This document shows, piece by piece, positions 52,201-60,685 of a stretch of DNA of 64,000 bases (position 1 is the stretch's first letter; the number at the start of each line of letters is the position of its first letter). The position numbers and the translations under genes are program-made. This DNA comes from an uncultured Clostridia bacterium (GTDB lineage: Bacteria > Bacillota > Clostridia > Christensenellales > Borkfalkiaceae). The stretch covers positions 1-64,000 of the forward strand of contig CALVZL010000021.1 of NCBI GenBank assembly GCA_944372525.1, written 5' to 3'. The notes beneath the pieces were generated by a model. The model saw nothing but the letters and a program-made list of their open reading frames with translations, ran no database searches and was not told the DNA's origin.

Positions 52201-52522
52201 TCACCCGCGTATAGACGGTCACGTCGAACGTCGCCGTCTGTCCGCCGTATTCGACGGTAACGGTCTGCGTTCCGAGCGTATCTTTGTCGTATCCGGACAC
52301 CGTTACCCCCTCCGAATCGAGAGAGACCGTCTCCGTCTCGTCCTTGCGGGTCACCAGCAAAGTGCCTTGGCTCAGGTCCAGCTCCTGACCCTGAACATAG
52401 GTGTCGCGCGGCAGATTTGACTCATCGATCGCGACGGCGGTCACATTGTTGCATGCGGTGATCGTCAGGACCGCCGCAATCGTCATCATCAAAATGACCG
52501 CGATTTTTGCAATTCTTTTCAT
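49277..52522 (-). CDS. Large lipoprotein with N-terminal Ig-like domains and helical repeats
   Basis: 1081 residues. Signal peptide MKRIAKIAVILMMTIAAV with lipobox ITAC (Cys about 24). Residues 28-270 contain three tandem beta-sandwich units resembling bacterial Ig-like group 3 (each with a G-x-x-[LF]-D-[LT]-S-x-G segment and a V-T-V-x-Y strand). The remaining ~800 residues are helical, rich in Tyr/Ala, with recurring short motifs such as LSAEDRATFDQYL, LSDDEKVLFSVIG and LSGADLESFNAVA, suggesting degenerate helical repeats. No catalytic motif is seen. The C-terminus has no sorting signal. Probably a surface scaffold or binding protein, by inference. Confidence 0.8.
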   Translation of the reverse strand: MKRIAKIAVILMMTIAAVLTITACNNVTAVAIDESNLPRDTYVQGQELDLSQGTLLVTRKDETETVSLDSEGVTVSGYDKDTLGTQTVTVEYGGQTATFDVTVYTRVTAENYTSDYLVGESFDTSKGRIRIVNDDGSYFTAQLSDSTVTLENFDSSSAATGRMVTVQYNSGSVSYTGQFPVNIYAIDETDFHGPSKRAYQSHETELDISGCYLALSGNGGKLTRYVGEDEITEEMISGFDPSAATEANRETPLVQTVTITYSGVSYEYQIQVTYSDVTQILHNVETLSAIDWSGSELPVVTQEQGELARETVDLYAGLDTEERTYISAEAVSDFVRTAAVYGLGQWAALVEEYENTFSVTGGTMMFTCTSYEAVKADYEKLAQEDNAFVALSEWLVSLRDEYATTVMQGETTLEDYLSDVYDPVNFSVVLDQIDYMLRLYATLEPVPADWTAEGLSAYDTAIESALEMITSGAYANNRTSAFRGMHSVVSSWRANDDFFEILYRYYYLTDNEEAIASLQNIYLPGSLQDLYVSLINAMTEISYMGSLARVDSTYFMYYYNNAREIAAAVSGGEDEMYADFYETLTFDGLLTIGGEAASVPFATVFRYLDTMKGTSGFGFPYGGYYYNSGAMLGEAQFKAIWSQYLAVMKHFIEDADYMKSQEYAQEIEGLFAAFVDLAPTAQYAFLKSMNVVYALGIPKYALDCSSAVYTIFAGWISTYYESVIPEASVTVFRNLLLALEDFARYRVSSGETATSAIDAFKEHLALAKTAYETLSAEDRATFDQYLGGFYSKYTEIGAKYVESGTVTDLGDWADDFKALGQAISQVNVAYVLINTYKLQTYAALISAFEEAKSISAYILENAPAEIVKAYYYEKYEVFKDTDWSMDSAFYYARNQYAAYMTGLSITKSSVTYTLWELYEGTALPEFMSKANYAIWAYVYGTYTSLFENVPEYNDAQKAIAMMNDFLQLSDDEKVLFSVIGGLEMYHGGLNEILSETMTASAAAALKLLTAAETAYVNYIKSPTGSNSSGASYEMLFKLAMDQMTAAYKALSGADLESFNAVASVYEYYAKAYEALNQPTED

Positions 52523-52625
52523 ACCGTTCCTTTGTTCTCCATTTCATTTTTTTCCGATCACAATCCCGTTCCTCCGTATCGGAAGGGCGCAGCATGCCGA
52601 TCGGCCTCGGAATGTACTTTCTGTG

Positions 52626-52654
52626 ATTATACACCTTCCGCCCGCTTTTGTCAA
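52626..52654 (-). promoter_or_regulatory. Consensus promoter of the 1081-residue lipoprotein gene
   Basis: TTGACA (52654-52649), 17-nt spacer, TATAAT (52631-52626). Confidence 0.9.
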
Positions 52655-52751
52655 AACAATTCATACACAAAAACAAAACTTTTCGAAAAAGAAAGCTGTT
52701 TTTTGTATAAACGAACCAATTATTCAAAAAATATACAACATTGGGCAAAGA

Positions 52752-52777
52752 AAAAATCCCGCCGTCGCGGGATTTTT
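52752..52777 (-). terminator. Terminator of rplJL
   Basis: An 11-bp perfect stem (52767-52777 with 52752-52762), 4-nt loop, T-rich tail on the minus strand, 14 bp after rplL. Confidence 0.92.
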
Positions 52778-52791
52778 CCTTTCCTTCCAAT

Positions 52792-53163
52792 TTACTCCAG
52801 CACTGCGGTCGCGCCCGCTTCCTTGAGCTTTGCAAGAGCGGCTTCTGCATCTGCCTTGGGCACCGCCTCTTTGAGCACGCCCATGGTCTCGACAGCCTTT
52901 TTCGCTTCCGCAAGCCCGAGACCGGTGAATTCGCGCACTGCCTTGATGACCGCGATCTTGTTCGCACCGATGTCCTTGAGGACGATGTTGAACTCCGTCT
53001 TTTCCTCTTCTGCGGGAGCAGCCTCCGCCGCACCTGCCGCACCTGCCGCAGCAACGGGAGCCGCCGCACTCACGCCAAATTCCTCTTCGAGCGCTTTGAC
53101 AAGGTCGTTGAGTTCCACAACCGTCATCGCCTTCACTTCTTCGATCAATTTCTGAACGTCCAT
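52792..53163 (-). CDS. rplL: Ribosomal protein L7/L12
   Basis: The multicopy stalk protein that recruits translational GTPases. 123 residues: N-terminal dimerisation helices ([20 protein letters not shown]), an Ala/Gly-rich hinge (about 37-52), and the C-terminal domain with [20 protein letters not shown]. Encoded 18 bp after rplJ as usual. Confidence 0.97.
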   Translation of the reverse strand: MDVQKLIEEVKAMTVVELNDLVKALEEEFGVSAAAPVAAAGAAGAAEAAPAEEEKTEFNIVLKDIGANKIAVIKAVREFTGLGLAEAKKAVETMGVLKEAVPKADAEAALAKLKEAGATAVLE

Positions 53164-53181
53164 TTTCCATTCCTCCGTTTT

Positions 53182-53685
53182 TTAAGCTGATTCTTTGATT
53201 TTTGCGATTGCGCTCAAAACATACGCAAAATTCGCGATGGGAGCCTGCAGGCACCCGAGCATCTTTGCGATCAATACCTCTCTCGACGGGATCGCCGCGA
53301 GTTTCTTGACCCCTTCCGCATCCACATAGGCACCGCTCACATAGGCGCTCTTGGGGACGAGCTTGCTCTCCAGCGCAGGCGCTTCCTTGATCGCCTTGGC
53401 GAGAATCGAGCATCCGCTCGTCTCGTCCGGGCTGAACACGAACGCCGTCGCGCCGTTGAGGTCGTTATCGAAATCGTTCACGCCCAATTCCTCGAATGCC
53501 TTCCTGACGAGGGTATTCTTATATACCTTATACTCGCCGGATGCCGCACGGAATCGGTTGCGAAGATCGGTAACTTCCGCCACGGTCACTTTCTCGTAGT
53601 GGACAAGGAGCACGGACTTGCTCGCCCGGATCTTTTCCTTGATCTCTTCGACGACCGCTTTCTTTGCTTGAAGATTTGTCGACAT
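53182..53685 (-). CDS. rplJ: Ribosomal protein L10
   Basis: Anchors the L7/L12 stalk to 23S rRNA. 167 residues from MSTNLQAKKAVVEEIKEKIR (53685), preceded by GGAGGTAATC. The segment LVHYEKVTVAEVTDLRNRFR and the C-terminal L12-binding helix are normal. An open frame extending to 53832 runs through the leader and is not used. Expression is probably autoregulated through the L10-type leader upstream. Confidence 0.97.
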   Translation of the reverse strand: MSTNLQAKKAVVEEIKEKIRASKSVLLVHYEKVTVAEVTDLRNRFRAASGEYKVYKNTLVRKAFEELGVNDFDNDLNGATAFVFSPDETSGCSILAKAIKEAPALESKLVPKSAYVSGAYVDAEGVKKLAAIPSREVLIAKMLGCLQAPIANFAYVLSAIAKIKESA

Positions 53686-53837
53686 GATTACCTCCGAAAG
53701 GCGCTTGCGCGCCCGAAATAAAGCTCCGCGCCACAGGGCACGGAGCCGAATTTTCCCATATGCGAAAATCGTTTCCGAGCCTCGACGGGAAATTGAGCCG
53801 AACGCGGCACCCGTTTTCTGCGGCACAGACATTTACG
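53686..53837 (-). promoter_or_regulatory. L10-type autoregulatory leader of rplJL
   Basis: The ~150-nt leader between the promoter and rplJ contains, on the minus strand, GTGCCGCGTTCGGCTCA and TCCCGTCGAGGCTCGG, similar in arrangement to the L10(L12)4-binding leader of other Bacillota, and a long GC-rich stem (CTCCGTGCC with GGCGCGGAG) close to the start codon. The match is by eye. Confidence 0.6.
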
Positions 53838-53843
53838 TTTTTG

Positions 53844-53872
53844 ATTATACTCTTTCCGCGTGTTGCCGTCAA
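53844..53872 (-). promoter_or_regulatory. Promoter of rplJL
   Basis: TTGACG (53872-53867), 17-nt spacer, TATAAT (53849-53844), 30 bp after the rplA stop. Confidence 0.88.
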
Positions 53873-53902
53873 GCGGTTTTGCGCGAAAATTTGCCCACAG
53901 TG

Positions 53903-54592
53903 TTACAATCTGCTGTAATTGACCTTTACGCCGGGACCCATCGTGCTCGTGAGCGAAACGCTCTTGAGGTACTGTCCCTTCGCCGCAGCGGGCTTTGCCT
54001 TGATGATCGCATCCATCAATGCCGTAAAGTTTTCGATGATCTTGTCCTTCCCGAAAGATTTTTTCCCGATCGGGCAATGGATGATCGCGGTCTTGTCGAG
54101 ACGGTACTCTACTTTTCCGGCTTTGACTTCCGCGACGGCGCGCGCCACGTCCATCGTCACCGTCCCGGACTTGGGGTTCGGCATGAGTCCCTTGGGACCA
54201 AGCAGACGGCCGATGCGCCCGACGACTCCCATCATGTCGGGCGTCGTGATCATGACGTCGAAATCAAACCAATTCTCTGTCTGGATCTTCTGGATCATCT
54301 CCTCTGCGCCGACATAATCCGCTCCCGCAGCCTGCGCCATATCCGCACGTTCGCCCTTTGCGATGACAAGCACCTTCTTCGTCTTGCCCGTTCCGTTCGG
54401 AAGCACCAGCACGCCGCGGACCTGCTGATCCGCCTGTCTCGGGTCGATCCCGAGTTTGACGTGCAGTTCGATCGTTTCGTCGAATTTTGCCTTGGCGTTT
54501 TCCAGCACGATCCCCACCGCTTCGCCCGGGTCATATTGTTTGGAACGATCGTACGTCTTTAAGCTCTCGGCATATTTTTTACCGTATTTCAT
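53903..54592 (-). CDS. rplA: Ribosomal protein L1
   Basis: Part of the mobile L1 stalk on 23S rRNA. 229 residues from [20 protein letters not shown] (54592) with AGGAGGTAATTTG upstream. The motif [20 protein letters not shown] (about 120-140) and the C-terminal GPGVKVN are typical. Confidence 0.97.
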   Translation of the reverse strand: MKYGKKYAESLKTYDRSKQYDPGEAVGIVLENAKAKFDETIELHVKLGIDPRQADQQVRGVLVLPNGTGKTKKVLVIAKGERADMAQAAGADYVGAEEMIQKIQTENWFDFDVMITTPDMMGVVGRIGRLLGPKGLMPNPKSGTVTMDVARAVAEVKAGKVEYRLDKTAIIHCPIGKKSFGKDKIIENFTALMDAIIKAKPAAAKGQYLKSVSLTSTMGPGVKVNYSRL

Positions 54593-54652
54593 CAAATTAC
54601 CTCCTTGTGGTTGACGCGAAAGCGCTGTGCTTTCTCCCACATTCTTTTATAC

Positions 54653-55078
54653 TCAGTCCTCAACGGTGACGCCCATGCTCCGTGCCGTGCCCGCGATCAT
54701 GCTCATCGCGCTCTCCAGCGACGTGCAGTTGAGATCGGGAAGCTTCACCTTCGCAATTTCTTCCACCTGCGCCTTGGTCAGTTTCCCGACCTTGACTTTG
54801 TTGGGAGCCGCGCTCGCCGTCTCCAGCCCGAGCGCCTTTTTGATCAACACCGGCGCGGGAGGCGTTTTCAGAACGAAGGTAAACGACCGATCCTGATAGA
54901 TGGTCATGACGACGGGGATGATCAACCCTTCCTGTCCTGCCGTTTTTGCGTTGAATTCCTTGGTAAAGCCGGGAATGTTGATTCCGTGCGGACCAAGCGT
55001 CGAACCGACGGGGGGTCCCGGAGTGGCCTTGCCGGCGGGAAGCTGCAGCTTTACAACCGCGGTAATCTTTTTTGCCAT
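54653..55078 (-). CDS. rplK: Ribosomal protein L11
   Basis: GTPase-centre protein, 141 residues, the standard length, from [20 protein letters not shown] (55078), preceded by GGAGGAATAAC. The N-terminal [14 protein letters not shown] (with Ser in place of the frequent Ala) and the C-terminal rRNA-binding domain with SMGVTVED are intact. Confidence 0.97.
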   Translation of the reverse strand: MAKKITAVVKLQLPAGKATPGPPVGSTLGPHGINIPGFTKEFNAKTAGQEGLIIPVVMTIYQDRSFTFVLKTPPAPVLIKKALGLETASAAPNKVKVGKLTKAQVEEIAKVKLPDLNCTSLESAMSMIAGTARSMGVTVED

Positions 55079-55183
55079 GTTATTCCTCCATGTCTGTGGT
55101 ACTTGCAAGACGGCTGCGTGTAAATTTGCCGTCTCTCCCACGTTCTATCGAAAAGCGGAGCCATCTCCGCGCTTTCGCACTGT

Positions 55184-55750
55184 TTATTCGGTCTCCGCCG
55201 GAATTTCCACCGCCGTATCGGAGATCTGACGCATTTGGATATATTCGACTTCCACTTCCTGTTCTCTGCCGAACATCACGATTTCCACTTTCGCGCGCTG
55301 CGTCTCATCGTTGAGTTCTTTGATGACGCCGAGGAATCCCTCCAACGGACCGTTGTCGATCGAAACCCTGTCGCCCGCCTTGAAATTCGCGTCGGAAACA
55401 AACTCCTCCAGCCGCATCTTGCGAATCTCGTCTTCCTTCATGGGAATGGGACGGCCCATCGGACCGACAAACCCCGTCACGCCGCGCGTGTTGGTGATGA
55501 GATACCAGAGCTGATTGGAATAAATCATTTTGATAAAGACGTAACAGGGCAGGAGTTTGCGCTCGACCACTTTCTTTTTCCCGTTCGCCTTTTCCTCTAT
55601 GGTCTGTTCCGTCGGGATCTTGACGTCGACGATGCTGTCGCTGAGATTGTTGTTTTCGATCAGACGAAGCAGACTGTCCTTCACCATCGACTCATAGCCC
55701 GAATACGTATGAAGGATATACCACTTGGGTTCGCTGTCAACCGTCGCCAT
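55184..55750 (-). CDS. nusG: Transcription elongation factor NusG
   Basis: Binds RNA polymerase and modulates pausing and termination. 188 residues: NGN domain with WYILHTYSGYESMVK and VTGFVGPMGRPIPM, then a KOW domain (about 130-188) with KAGDRVSIDNGPLEGFLGVI. It follows secE after 3 bp; order secE-nusG-rplKA is the conserved one. Confidence 0.97.
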   Translation of the reverse strand: MATVDSEPKWYILHTYSGYESMVKDSLLRLIENNNLSDSIVDVKIPTEQTIEEKANGKKKVVERKLLPCYVFIKMIYSNQLWYLITNTRGVTGFVGPMGRPIPMKEDEIRKMRLEEFVSDANFKAGDRVSIDNGPLEGFLGVIKELNDETQRAKVEIVMFGREQEVEVEYIQMRQISDTAVEIPAETE

Positions 55751-55753
55751 AGA

Positions 55754-56059
55754 TTATTCTCCCAGAGTCGTAAGCAATTCAAGCAATGCGGAAAAGCCGT
55801 AATTGACCGCCGTAACAATGACAAGACAAACCAACACGATAACGATGACCACGCCCGTCGCTTTGAGCGCCTGCGGCACCGTCGGCCAAGTCACTCGTTT
55901 GAGTTCCGAAAAGGTCTCTTTGATCTTTCTGCCCATGCGGACAAAGATATTGGGCTTCTTGTTTTTATCTGCTTTTTTCGGCTGTTTCTGCTGTTTGGGC
56001 TGCACGGAGGACTCGGTGTCCTTCTGCACCTTTTCGTTGCTTTCGTTGGATTTTGCCAT
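55754..56059 (-). CDS. secE: Preprotein translocase subunit SecE
   Basis: 101 residues: a long hydrophilic Lys/Gln-rich N-terminal tail (about 1-45), the conserved amphipathic segment KETFSELKRVTWPT, and one transmembrane helix (about 65-85). Start at 56059, preceded by GGGAGACATAGTT. The tail is longer than in minimal SecE. Confidence 0.94.
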   Translation of the reverse strand: MAKSNESNEKVQKDTESSVQPKQQKQPKKADKNKKPNIFVRMGRKIKETFSELKRVTWPTVPQALKATGVVIVIVLVCLVIVTAVNYGFSALLELLTTLGE

Positions 56060-56095
56060 AACTATGTCTCCCGTATCGCGCAAAATGCGCGCAAC

Positions 56096-56260
56096 TTACT
56101 TGGTTTCTTTGTGCACGGTATGCTTTTTGCAGACGGGGCAGTATTTGTTCAGCTCGAGACGATCGGGATCGTTGCGCTTGTTCTTGAAACTGTCGTAATT
56201 CCTGTTTTTACATTCCGTACATTCAAACGTAACCTTCATTCTCGTCGATTTCGTTGCCAT
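56096..56260 (-). CDS. rpmG: Ribosomal protein L33
   Basis: 54 residues, starting [19 protein letters not shown]. Two Cys pairs (ECTEC and CPVC) form the zinc ribbon of the zinc-containing L33 type. Leads the operon rpmG-secE-nusG-rplK-rplA, the usual gene order. The ribosome-binding GGAG lies about 11 nt before the ATG. Confidence 0.95.
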   Translation of the reverse strand: MATKSTRMKVTFECTECKNRNYDSFKNKRNDPDRLELNKYCPVCKKHTVHKETK

Positions 56261-56280
56261 GATGCGCTAAAACTCCATAC

Positions 56281-56311
56281 AAAAAAATTACACCCCACGT
56301 TTGGTGTGTAA
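56281..56311 (-). terminator. Terminator-like hairpin in the rpmG leader
   Basis: A 9-bp stem with one mismatch (56303-56311 with 56288-56296) followed by seven Ts (56287-56281), starting within a few bases of the predicted transcription start and ending 20 bp before rpmG. It should stop most transcripts unless an alternative state exists. Confidence 0.7.
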
Positions 56312-56315
56312 AGTG

Positions 56316-56344
56316 AGTTTAGCACACTTTCCGGGGCTTGTCAA
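56316..56344 (-). promoter_or_regulatory. Promoter of rpmG-secE-nusG-rplKA
   Basis: TTGACA (56344-56339), 17-nt spacer, TAAACT (56321-56316). Confidence 0.85.
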
Positions 56345-56398
56345 TCGATTTTTCATTGTTTTCCGGAAAAAAGAAATATTTTTGGAAAAGTTTGAAAC

Positions 56399-56429
56399 AA
56401 AAAGCACGTCCGCGGAAAATCCGCGGACG
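56399..56429 (-). terminator. Terminator of the 1309-residue lipoprotein gene
   Basis: Stem CGTCCGCGG/CCGCGGACG (56407-56415 with 56421-56429), 5-nt loop, tail CTTTTTG on the minus strand, about 32 bp after the stop. Confidence 0.88.
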
Positions 56430-56460
56430 CACGTTTTGTTCTGTTTCGGAACCTGCTTCC

Positions 56461-59400
56461 TTATGCCTTGAGCGTGTACCCGTCGACGGTGAAATAATCG
56501 ACCGCTTCCGCCGTGAAGTGGATGTTGAACTCGCTGACGGAGGAATTCGTCACGGGCAGCGTATAGACGCACTCGTAGGTATCCGTCGCGTTGCTGATCG
56601 TCACCGTGACCGTCACGACGCTCGGGAGCGTCCAGTCAAACTCGATCACCCAGTCGCAATCGCGCGCGATCGCAGTGAAGGTCTCCCAACCGGTCTCGCC
56701 GAATTCGCCGCCGTTTATGCTGATCGTGCTCGTATAGCCTTCGCCGAGCGCAGAGGTCGAGCCTTCCGGCGCAAACGTCCAGCCGTAGTTGTCGAGACGG
56801 CCGGTGAAGCCTTCCTTGAACTCAAACAGGATCGTGTTCCAGTTCGCCGCAACCGTACCCTTCTGCGTTCCCCAAACGGTAAGCACGCCGCCCGCGGGAA
56901 GGGAAACGGGTACATCGTACCAGTCTGTCCAAACGACAGGATTCTCAAACTTGACATCTTCATTCAAAACGGTGATCTCAATGCTGCCGCTCTCCACCGT
57001 GATGTCATCGACCCAATAAGGATTTCCGGTGATCTGTCCCGTGAGCGCGCCCGTCGTAAAGCCGGTGAAGACAGAATTGACAACCCAAACGTCTCCGCTT
57101 GCGGTGAAATTCCCTTCTCCGTCCACCGTACCGCAGACGATCTCCTGATACATCGTCACCGTCGAACCGATTCTCGTAACATACAGCGTGTAGGCGCCGA
57201 GATATGCGTTGTTCGCCGTATCGCCTTGCTCCACAAGCGTCGCTTCCGCGCCGTTCTTCGTGATCGTGGTCGTGACGGTGCTCGTCTCGGACGCGACCCA
57301 AAGATCGCCCCACGCTCCAGCAGGATTGAAGAAGTTCATGTCGAAGAACTTCGTGCCGTCGGTGAGTTCGAAGACAACGTCCTGATACCAGTTGGGATCG
57401 CGCGTGTTCATCCAGGTATATCGGATCGCGAAGTTGCCCTTCAACGCCTTCGCGCCCAGCGCATCGGAATCCCACCACTCGCCGGAAGTATCCGTATTGG
57501 CAACTTCCGCCGCTGCGCTCAACGTAATATAATTGTATCCGTTTTCCGTCATCACTTTCTCGCGGGTATAGCCGCAGACGGAGCAGATCTCAAGATTTTC
57601 CGTACCGGTAGCCGTCCAGGTATGCTCCCCGCTCGCAGGCGTAACCGCCGTGCCGTAATAGAAGGAATATTCTTTGTCGCCGATCGTTACGGTGTAGAGA
57701 TATGCCTCATATCCCGTCGTCACGCAGTTGTATTCCTGCGTCGTGACTCTCTCGCCTTCCGGCTCAACCGTGGTCTTCGTGATCAGGTTGTCTGCGCCGA
57801 CCGTATAGATGTCGTATGCCGCCGCATTGGCGTCCTCGTTGACCGTGAAGAAGAAGACGTCTTTCGCGTTCTCTGCACGGATCCCGATCGCATCGACCGC
57901 AACTTCCATGACCATGAGACCGCCGCGGTCATAGTCGCCGTTGTTGTTGACGGTTCCGAGAATGACAAACTTCAACGCCGTATTCTTCGCCGTGGTCAGC
58001 TCGTTGCTGTCCTGCGCCGCAACCGTTCCGTCCGCATTCAGCGTCATGGACAGGTTGTACGACTCGCCGTACTTGTTCATCAGGTTGATCTTGACGACCG
58101 TCTCAAGTCCCGCACGGATATTGCCGCCGACCGTCTGTTCGTCGAATGCCTTCATGACATACATTCTCTTGGCGGAGACAAACACATAGATGCCGTCTGC
58201 CACTTTGACGATTCCGGTATCCGCCGCAGGCTCTGCACTGAACACAAACGGATAATAATATGTCACATTCAGAAGCGCCTTGCCGTCTGCGCCGTTGAGC
58301 GCCGTAGCGTTGAAGGCGTTGTCGGACGAAAGATTTGCAAGTTCGGGGGCATCGATCTTGTACGTTACGGTCAGCGTGCCGTTCGCATAGGAGATCGCCG
58401 TGATGCTCGTGAGCGAAGAAGAGAAGGGCTTGTACGAGCCGCTTGCCTGCACCTGCTCGTTGATCTCGGAAATGCTCTTCGATGCGTTGGTGACGGTGAG
58501 CTGATAATCGCCGATGTCTGCGATCGACGAGCCGGTGAATCCCTTGAACTCTACGGTGTAAGAACCGCCCGCATCAAGCGTGAAATCGCTCTCGACGATC
58601 TCTGCGCTGAATTCGGGAAGCGCGTCGCCGACCACTCCGGAGACGTTGACGACGACTGTCTGCACGACCTCTTCGCCGTTCTTGAGAATAAGGTTGAAGT
58701 TTGCCGTAGCGGAGGAAAGCGGAACGATGACGTCGATGTTCTTCACGCCCGCCGTTTCGCCGTCGGTCACAACCGCCACGCCTTTTTCCGCCGTAACCGC
58801 GTTAAACGTCCCTTCCGCACCGATGATCTTGAACGCCACAAAATAATTATCGGATACGCCGAGCGCCTCTTTCTGCGCGCTTGTGAGCGTTGCGGCCGTT
58901 CCCGTCACGACGATCTGGATGCCGTCCTTCGCCTCGTTGAGCGCGTAATCGAGCGCAACTGCGCCGGATTCGAACAATATATCGTTATACTTGATCGCGG
59001 TGCCGTTGATCTGCACAAACTCGCTGGGCACAACGGAGATGAGGTTGCCTGCGCCCGCTTTGCCGACCGCTTCGCCGCTCTCGGTATAATAGTGCACAAA
59101 TCCCGCGAACTCCAGGCAGAAATCGTACATTCCCGCCTGCAGAGGGGTCGTCGCAAGGCTGACCCTCTGAGAGACCGTTCCTGTCTCGGATGCGACGTCG
59201 ATGTACGCATACGCATTGTAGGAATTGAGAACGGTGAGGGGCTCGCCTGTCTGCTTATCGTTTTTGTTCATCGTAGCGATCGTCGTGATGCCCGTCGCAT
59301 CGAACATCTTGCCTTCGGGCTGAACGGTCGCGTCGGGCTGCGTCGCCTCGAATTCGACGACCTTGCTGCCCTTCGTGATGACAAGCTTGGAAACCTGATA

Positions 59401-60390
59401 GGTCACTTTTTCGCCGTATGCCGCGACTTCATAGGAAGCGTCGGGAACGCGGACCGTATAGGTGAGCGTCTTCGTAGGCGTGCCGCCGACCGCCGTGCCG
59501 GGAGCATAGAGCTGATGACGGATCATGAACACGTCGTCCATACCGTAATTGTATGTCACGACGACCGTGGCGTACACGGGGTTGTCTTCATCCTTCTCGT
59601 CGACGAGCTCGGATGCGTTCCAGGTCGTACCGTTCGTGAACACCTGCCACAGCTCGGATTCGGACGTCGCCGCGCCGGACGTCGCCGTCGCTCCGCTCGG
59701 ATCGTGGGGAGACGTATATCCAGCGACCTGACCGATGACCCAGTTGTCTTCACGGGGAAGCACACCGTCGGGCCCGTTGCGAAGCCCCATCAGAGGCGTA
59801 TTCCAGGTCGCTGCCGTATCGACGTCGAGGATCTTCAGCGTCATCTCAATGGATTGACCCTGCGTAAGCGTATAATAATTGACGTGCGTCTCGCCCGCGA
59901 TGGGGGCCTTTGCAGGTGAATTTGCGCTTTGCTCGGTCAACGTCGCCTGATTGCCCCACGCGACCGTCGTGACAACGTCGGTCAGTTCAAGGGTTTCCTG
60001 GCTTGCGCCGCAGGAGCATTCCAAAAGACCGTCGCCCTTATCTACCCAGCTGTGCTCGACGGTGACGTAGTAATCTTCCGAATACGCCTCCTGTCCCTCG
60101 GGCTGATTTTTAGGCGTGACGATAATGAGATATTCGCCCGCTTCCGTTGCATCGTAAGCAGACGAATCCACGTCGTATTCGCTTGCCTTGAGTTCGACGT
60201 ATTCGTCGGATCCGCTGTATCTGACAGATACCTTCAGATCACCGACGGAGAACTCTTCGCCTTCCTGGAAGGCCGTCTTATACCCTTCCAGCCGGATCCT
60301 GTTGATCGACTTTGCGCCGCCGCAGGAGAACAGGAAGAGAGTAAAAGACATTGCAAAAAGCAAAGTTAAAATAACTTTCAGCTTTTTCAT
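56461..60390 (-). CDS. Very large Ig-like domain lipoprotein
   Basis: 1309 residues from MKKLKVILTLLFAMSFTLFL, lipobox LFSC. Residues 25-110 look like a bacterial Ig-like group 3 domain (FQEGEEFSVGDLKVSVRYS). Two short Cys-containing units occur, HSWVDKGDGLLECSCG (about 112-127) and HTWTATGTENLEICSVCG (near 960-980), the same type as in the LRR lipoprotein. Between and after them are several beta-sandwich-like stretches of about 150-200 residues; the C-terminal parts, with WYQDVVFELTDG, could be carbohydrate-binding-like, which is inference. No catalytic motif is visible. A leader hairpin (60427-60445) sits at the predicted 5' end of the mRNA. Confidence 0.8.
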   Translation of the reverse strand: MKKLKVILTLLFAMSFTLFLFSCGGAKSINRIRLEGYKTAFQEGEEFSVGDLKVSVRYSGSDEYVELKASEYDVDSSAYDATEAGEYLIIVTPKNQPEGQEAYSEDYYVTVEHSWVDKGDGLLECSCGASQETLELTDVVTTVAWGNQATLTEQSANSPAKAPIAGETHVNYYTLTQGQSIEMTLKILDVDTAATWNTPLMGLRNGPDGVLPREDNWVIGQVAGYTSPHDPSGATATSGAATSESELWQVFTNGTTWNASELVDEKDEDNPVYATVVVTYNYGMDDVFMIRHQLYAPGTAVGGTPTKTLTYTVRVPDASYEVAAYGEKVTYQVSKLVITKGSKVVEFEATQPDATVQPEGKMFDATGITTIATMNKNDKQTGEPLTVLNSYNAYAYIDVASETGTVSQRVSLATTPLQAGMYDFCLEFAGFVHYYTESGEAVGKAGAGNLISVVPSEFVQINGTAIKYNDILFESGAVALDYALNEAKDGIQIVVTGTAATLTSAQKEALGVSDNYFVAFKIIGAEGTFNAVTAEKGVAVVTDGETAGVKNIDVIVPLSSATANFNLILKNGEEVVQTVVVNVSGVVGDALPEFSAEIVESDFTLDAGGSYTVEFKGFTGSSIADIGDYQLTVTNASKSISEINEQVQASGSYKPFSSSLTSITAISYANGTLTVTYKIDAPELANLSSDNAFNATALNGADGKALLNVTYYYPFVFSAEPAADTGIVKVADGIYVFVSAKRMYVMKAFDEQTVGGNIRAGLETVVKINLMNKYGESYNLSMTLNADGTVAAQDSNELTTAKNTALKFVILGTVNNNGDYDRGGLMVMEVAVDAIGIRAENAKDVFFFTVNEDANAAAYDIYTVGADNLITKTTVEPEGERVTTQEYNCVTTGYEAYLYTVTIGDKEYSFYYGTAVTPASGEHTWTATGTENLEICSVCGYTREKVMTENGYNYITLSAAAEVANTDTSGEWWDSDALGAKALKGNFAIRYTWMNTRDPNWYQDVVFELTDGTKFFDMNFFNPAGAWGDLWVASETSTVTTTITKNGAEATLVEQGDTANNAYLGAYTLYVTRIGSTVTMYQEIVCGTVDGEGNFTASGDVWVVNSVFTGFTTGALTGQITGNPYWVDDITVESGSIEITVLNEDVKFENPVVWTDWYDVPVSLPAGGVLTVWGTQKGTVAANWNTILFEFKEGFTGRLDNYGWTFAPEGSTSALGEGYTSTISINGGEFGETGWETFTAIARDCDWVIEFDWTLPSVVTVTVTISNATDTYECVYTLPVTNSSVSEFNIHFTAEAVDYFTVDGYTLKA

Positions 60391-60452
60391 ATAAGCCAAA
60401 TCCCCCTAATGATATAATTTAGTATTGTCACGCGGTCTGCGTAACTATCATA

Positions 60453-60481
60453 ATTCTACAATAAAAATCCCGCTCTGTCAA
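60453..60481 (-). promoter_or_regulatory. Promoter of the 1309-residue lipoprotein gene
   Basis: TTGACA (60481-60476), 17-nt spacer, TAGAAT (60458-60453). The transcript would begin with a 7-bp hairpin (60427-60445), a likely 5' stabiliser. Confidence 0.85.
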
Positions 60482-60621
60482 TACTTTTTGCGGAAAAGTT
60501 TTTCACCTTTTAGAGTTTTTATTCTTTCCCTCTTGCATTTTGATGGGAAAACAAAAGAGAACACATAAAAACTGCACAAAAACGCCGCGCAATTTTTTTG
60601 TGTTTTTTTCTTGCGCACATC

Positions 60622-60650
60622 TTGACAAGCCGCGCGTTCCGTACTATAAT
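60622..60650 (+). promoter_or_regulatory. Consensus promoter of the 151-residue membrane protein gene
   Basis: TTGACA (60622-60627), 17-nt spacer, TATAAT (60645-60650); an exact consensus on the plus strand. The rest of 60482-60621 is AT-rich with nothing else recognised. Confidence 0.92.
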
Positions 60651-60685
60651 AAAATCACTATAATGATTTATTCGGGGGATTCTTT

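Noticed and set aside
56338..59919. A 1193-codon open frame on the plus strand opposite the large lipoprotein gene
   Set aside because: It is the mirror of a GC-biased coding strand, has an Arg/His/Asp-rich composition with no family features, and lacks a ribosome-binding site. The minus-strand protein has signal peptide, lipobox and promoter.
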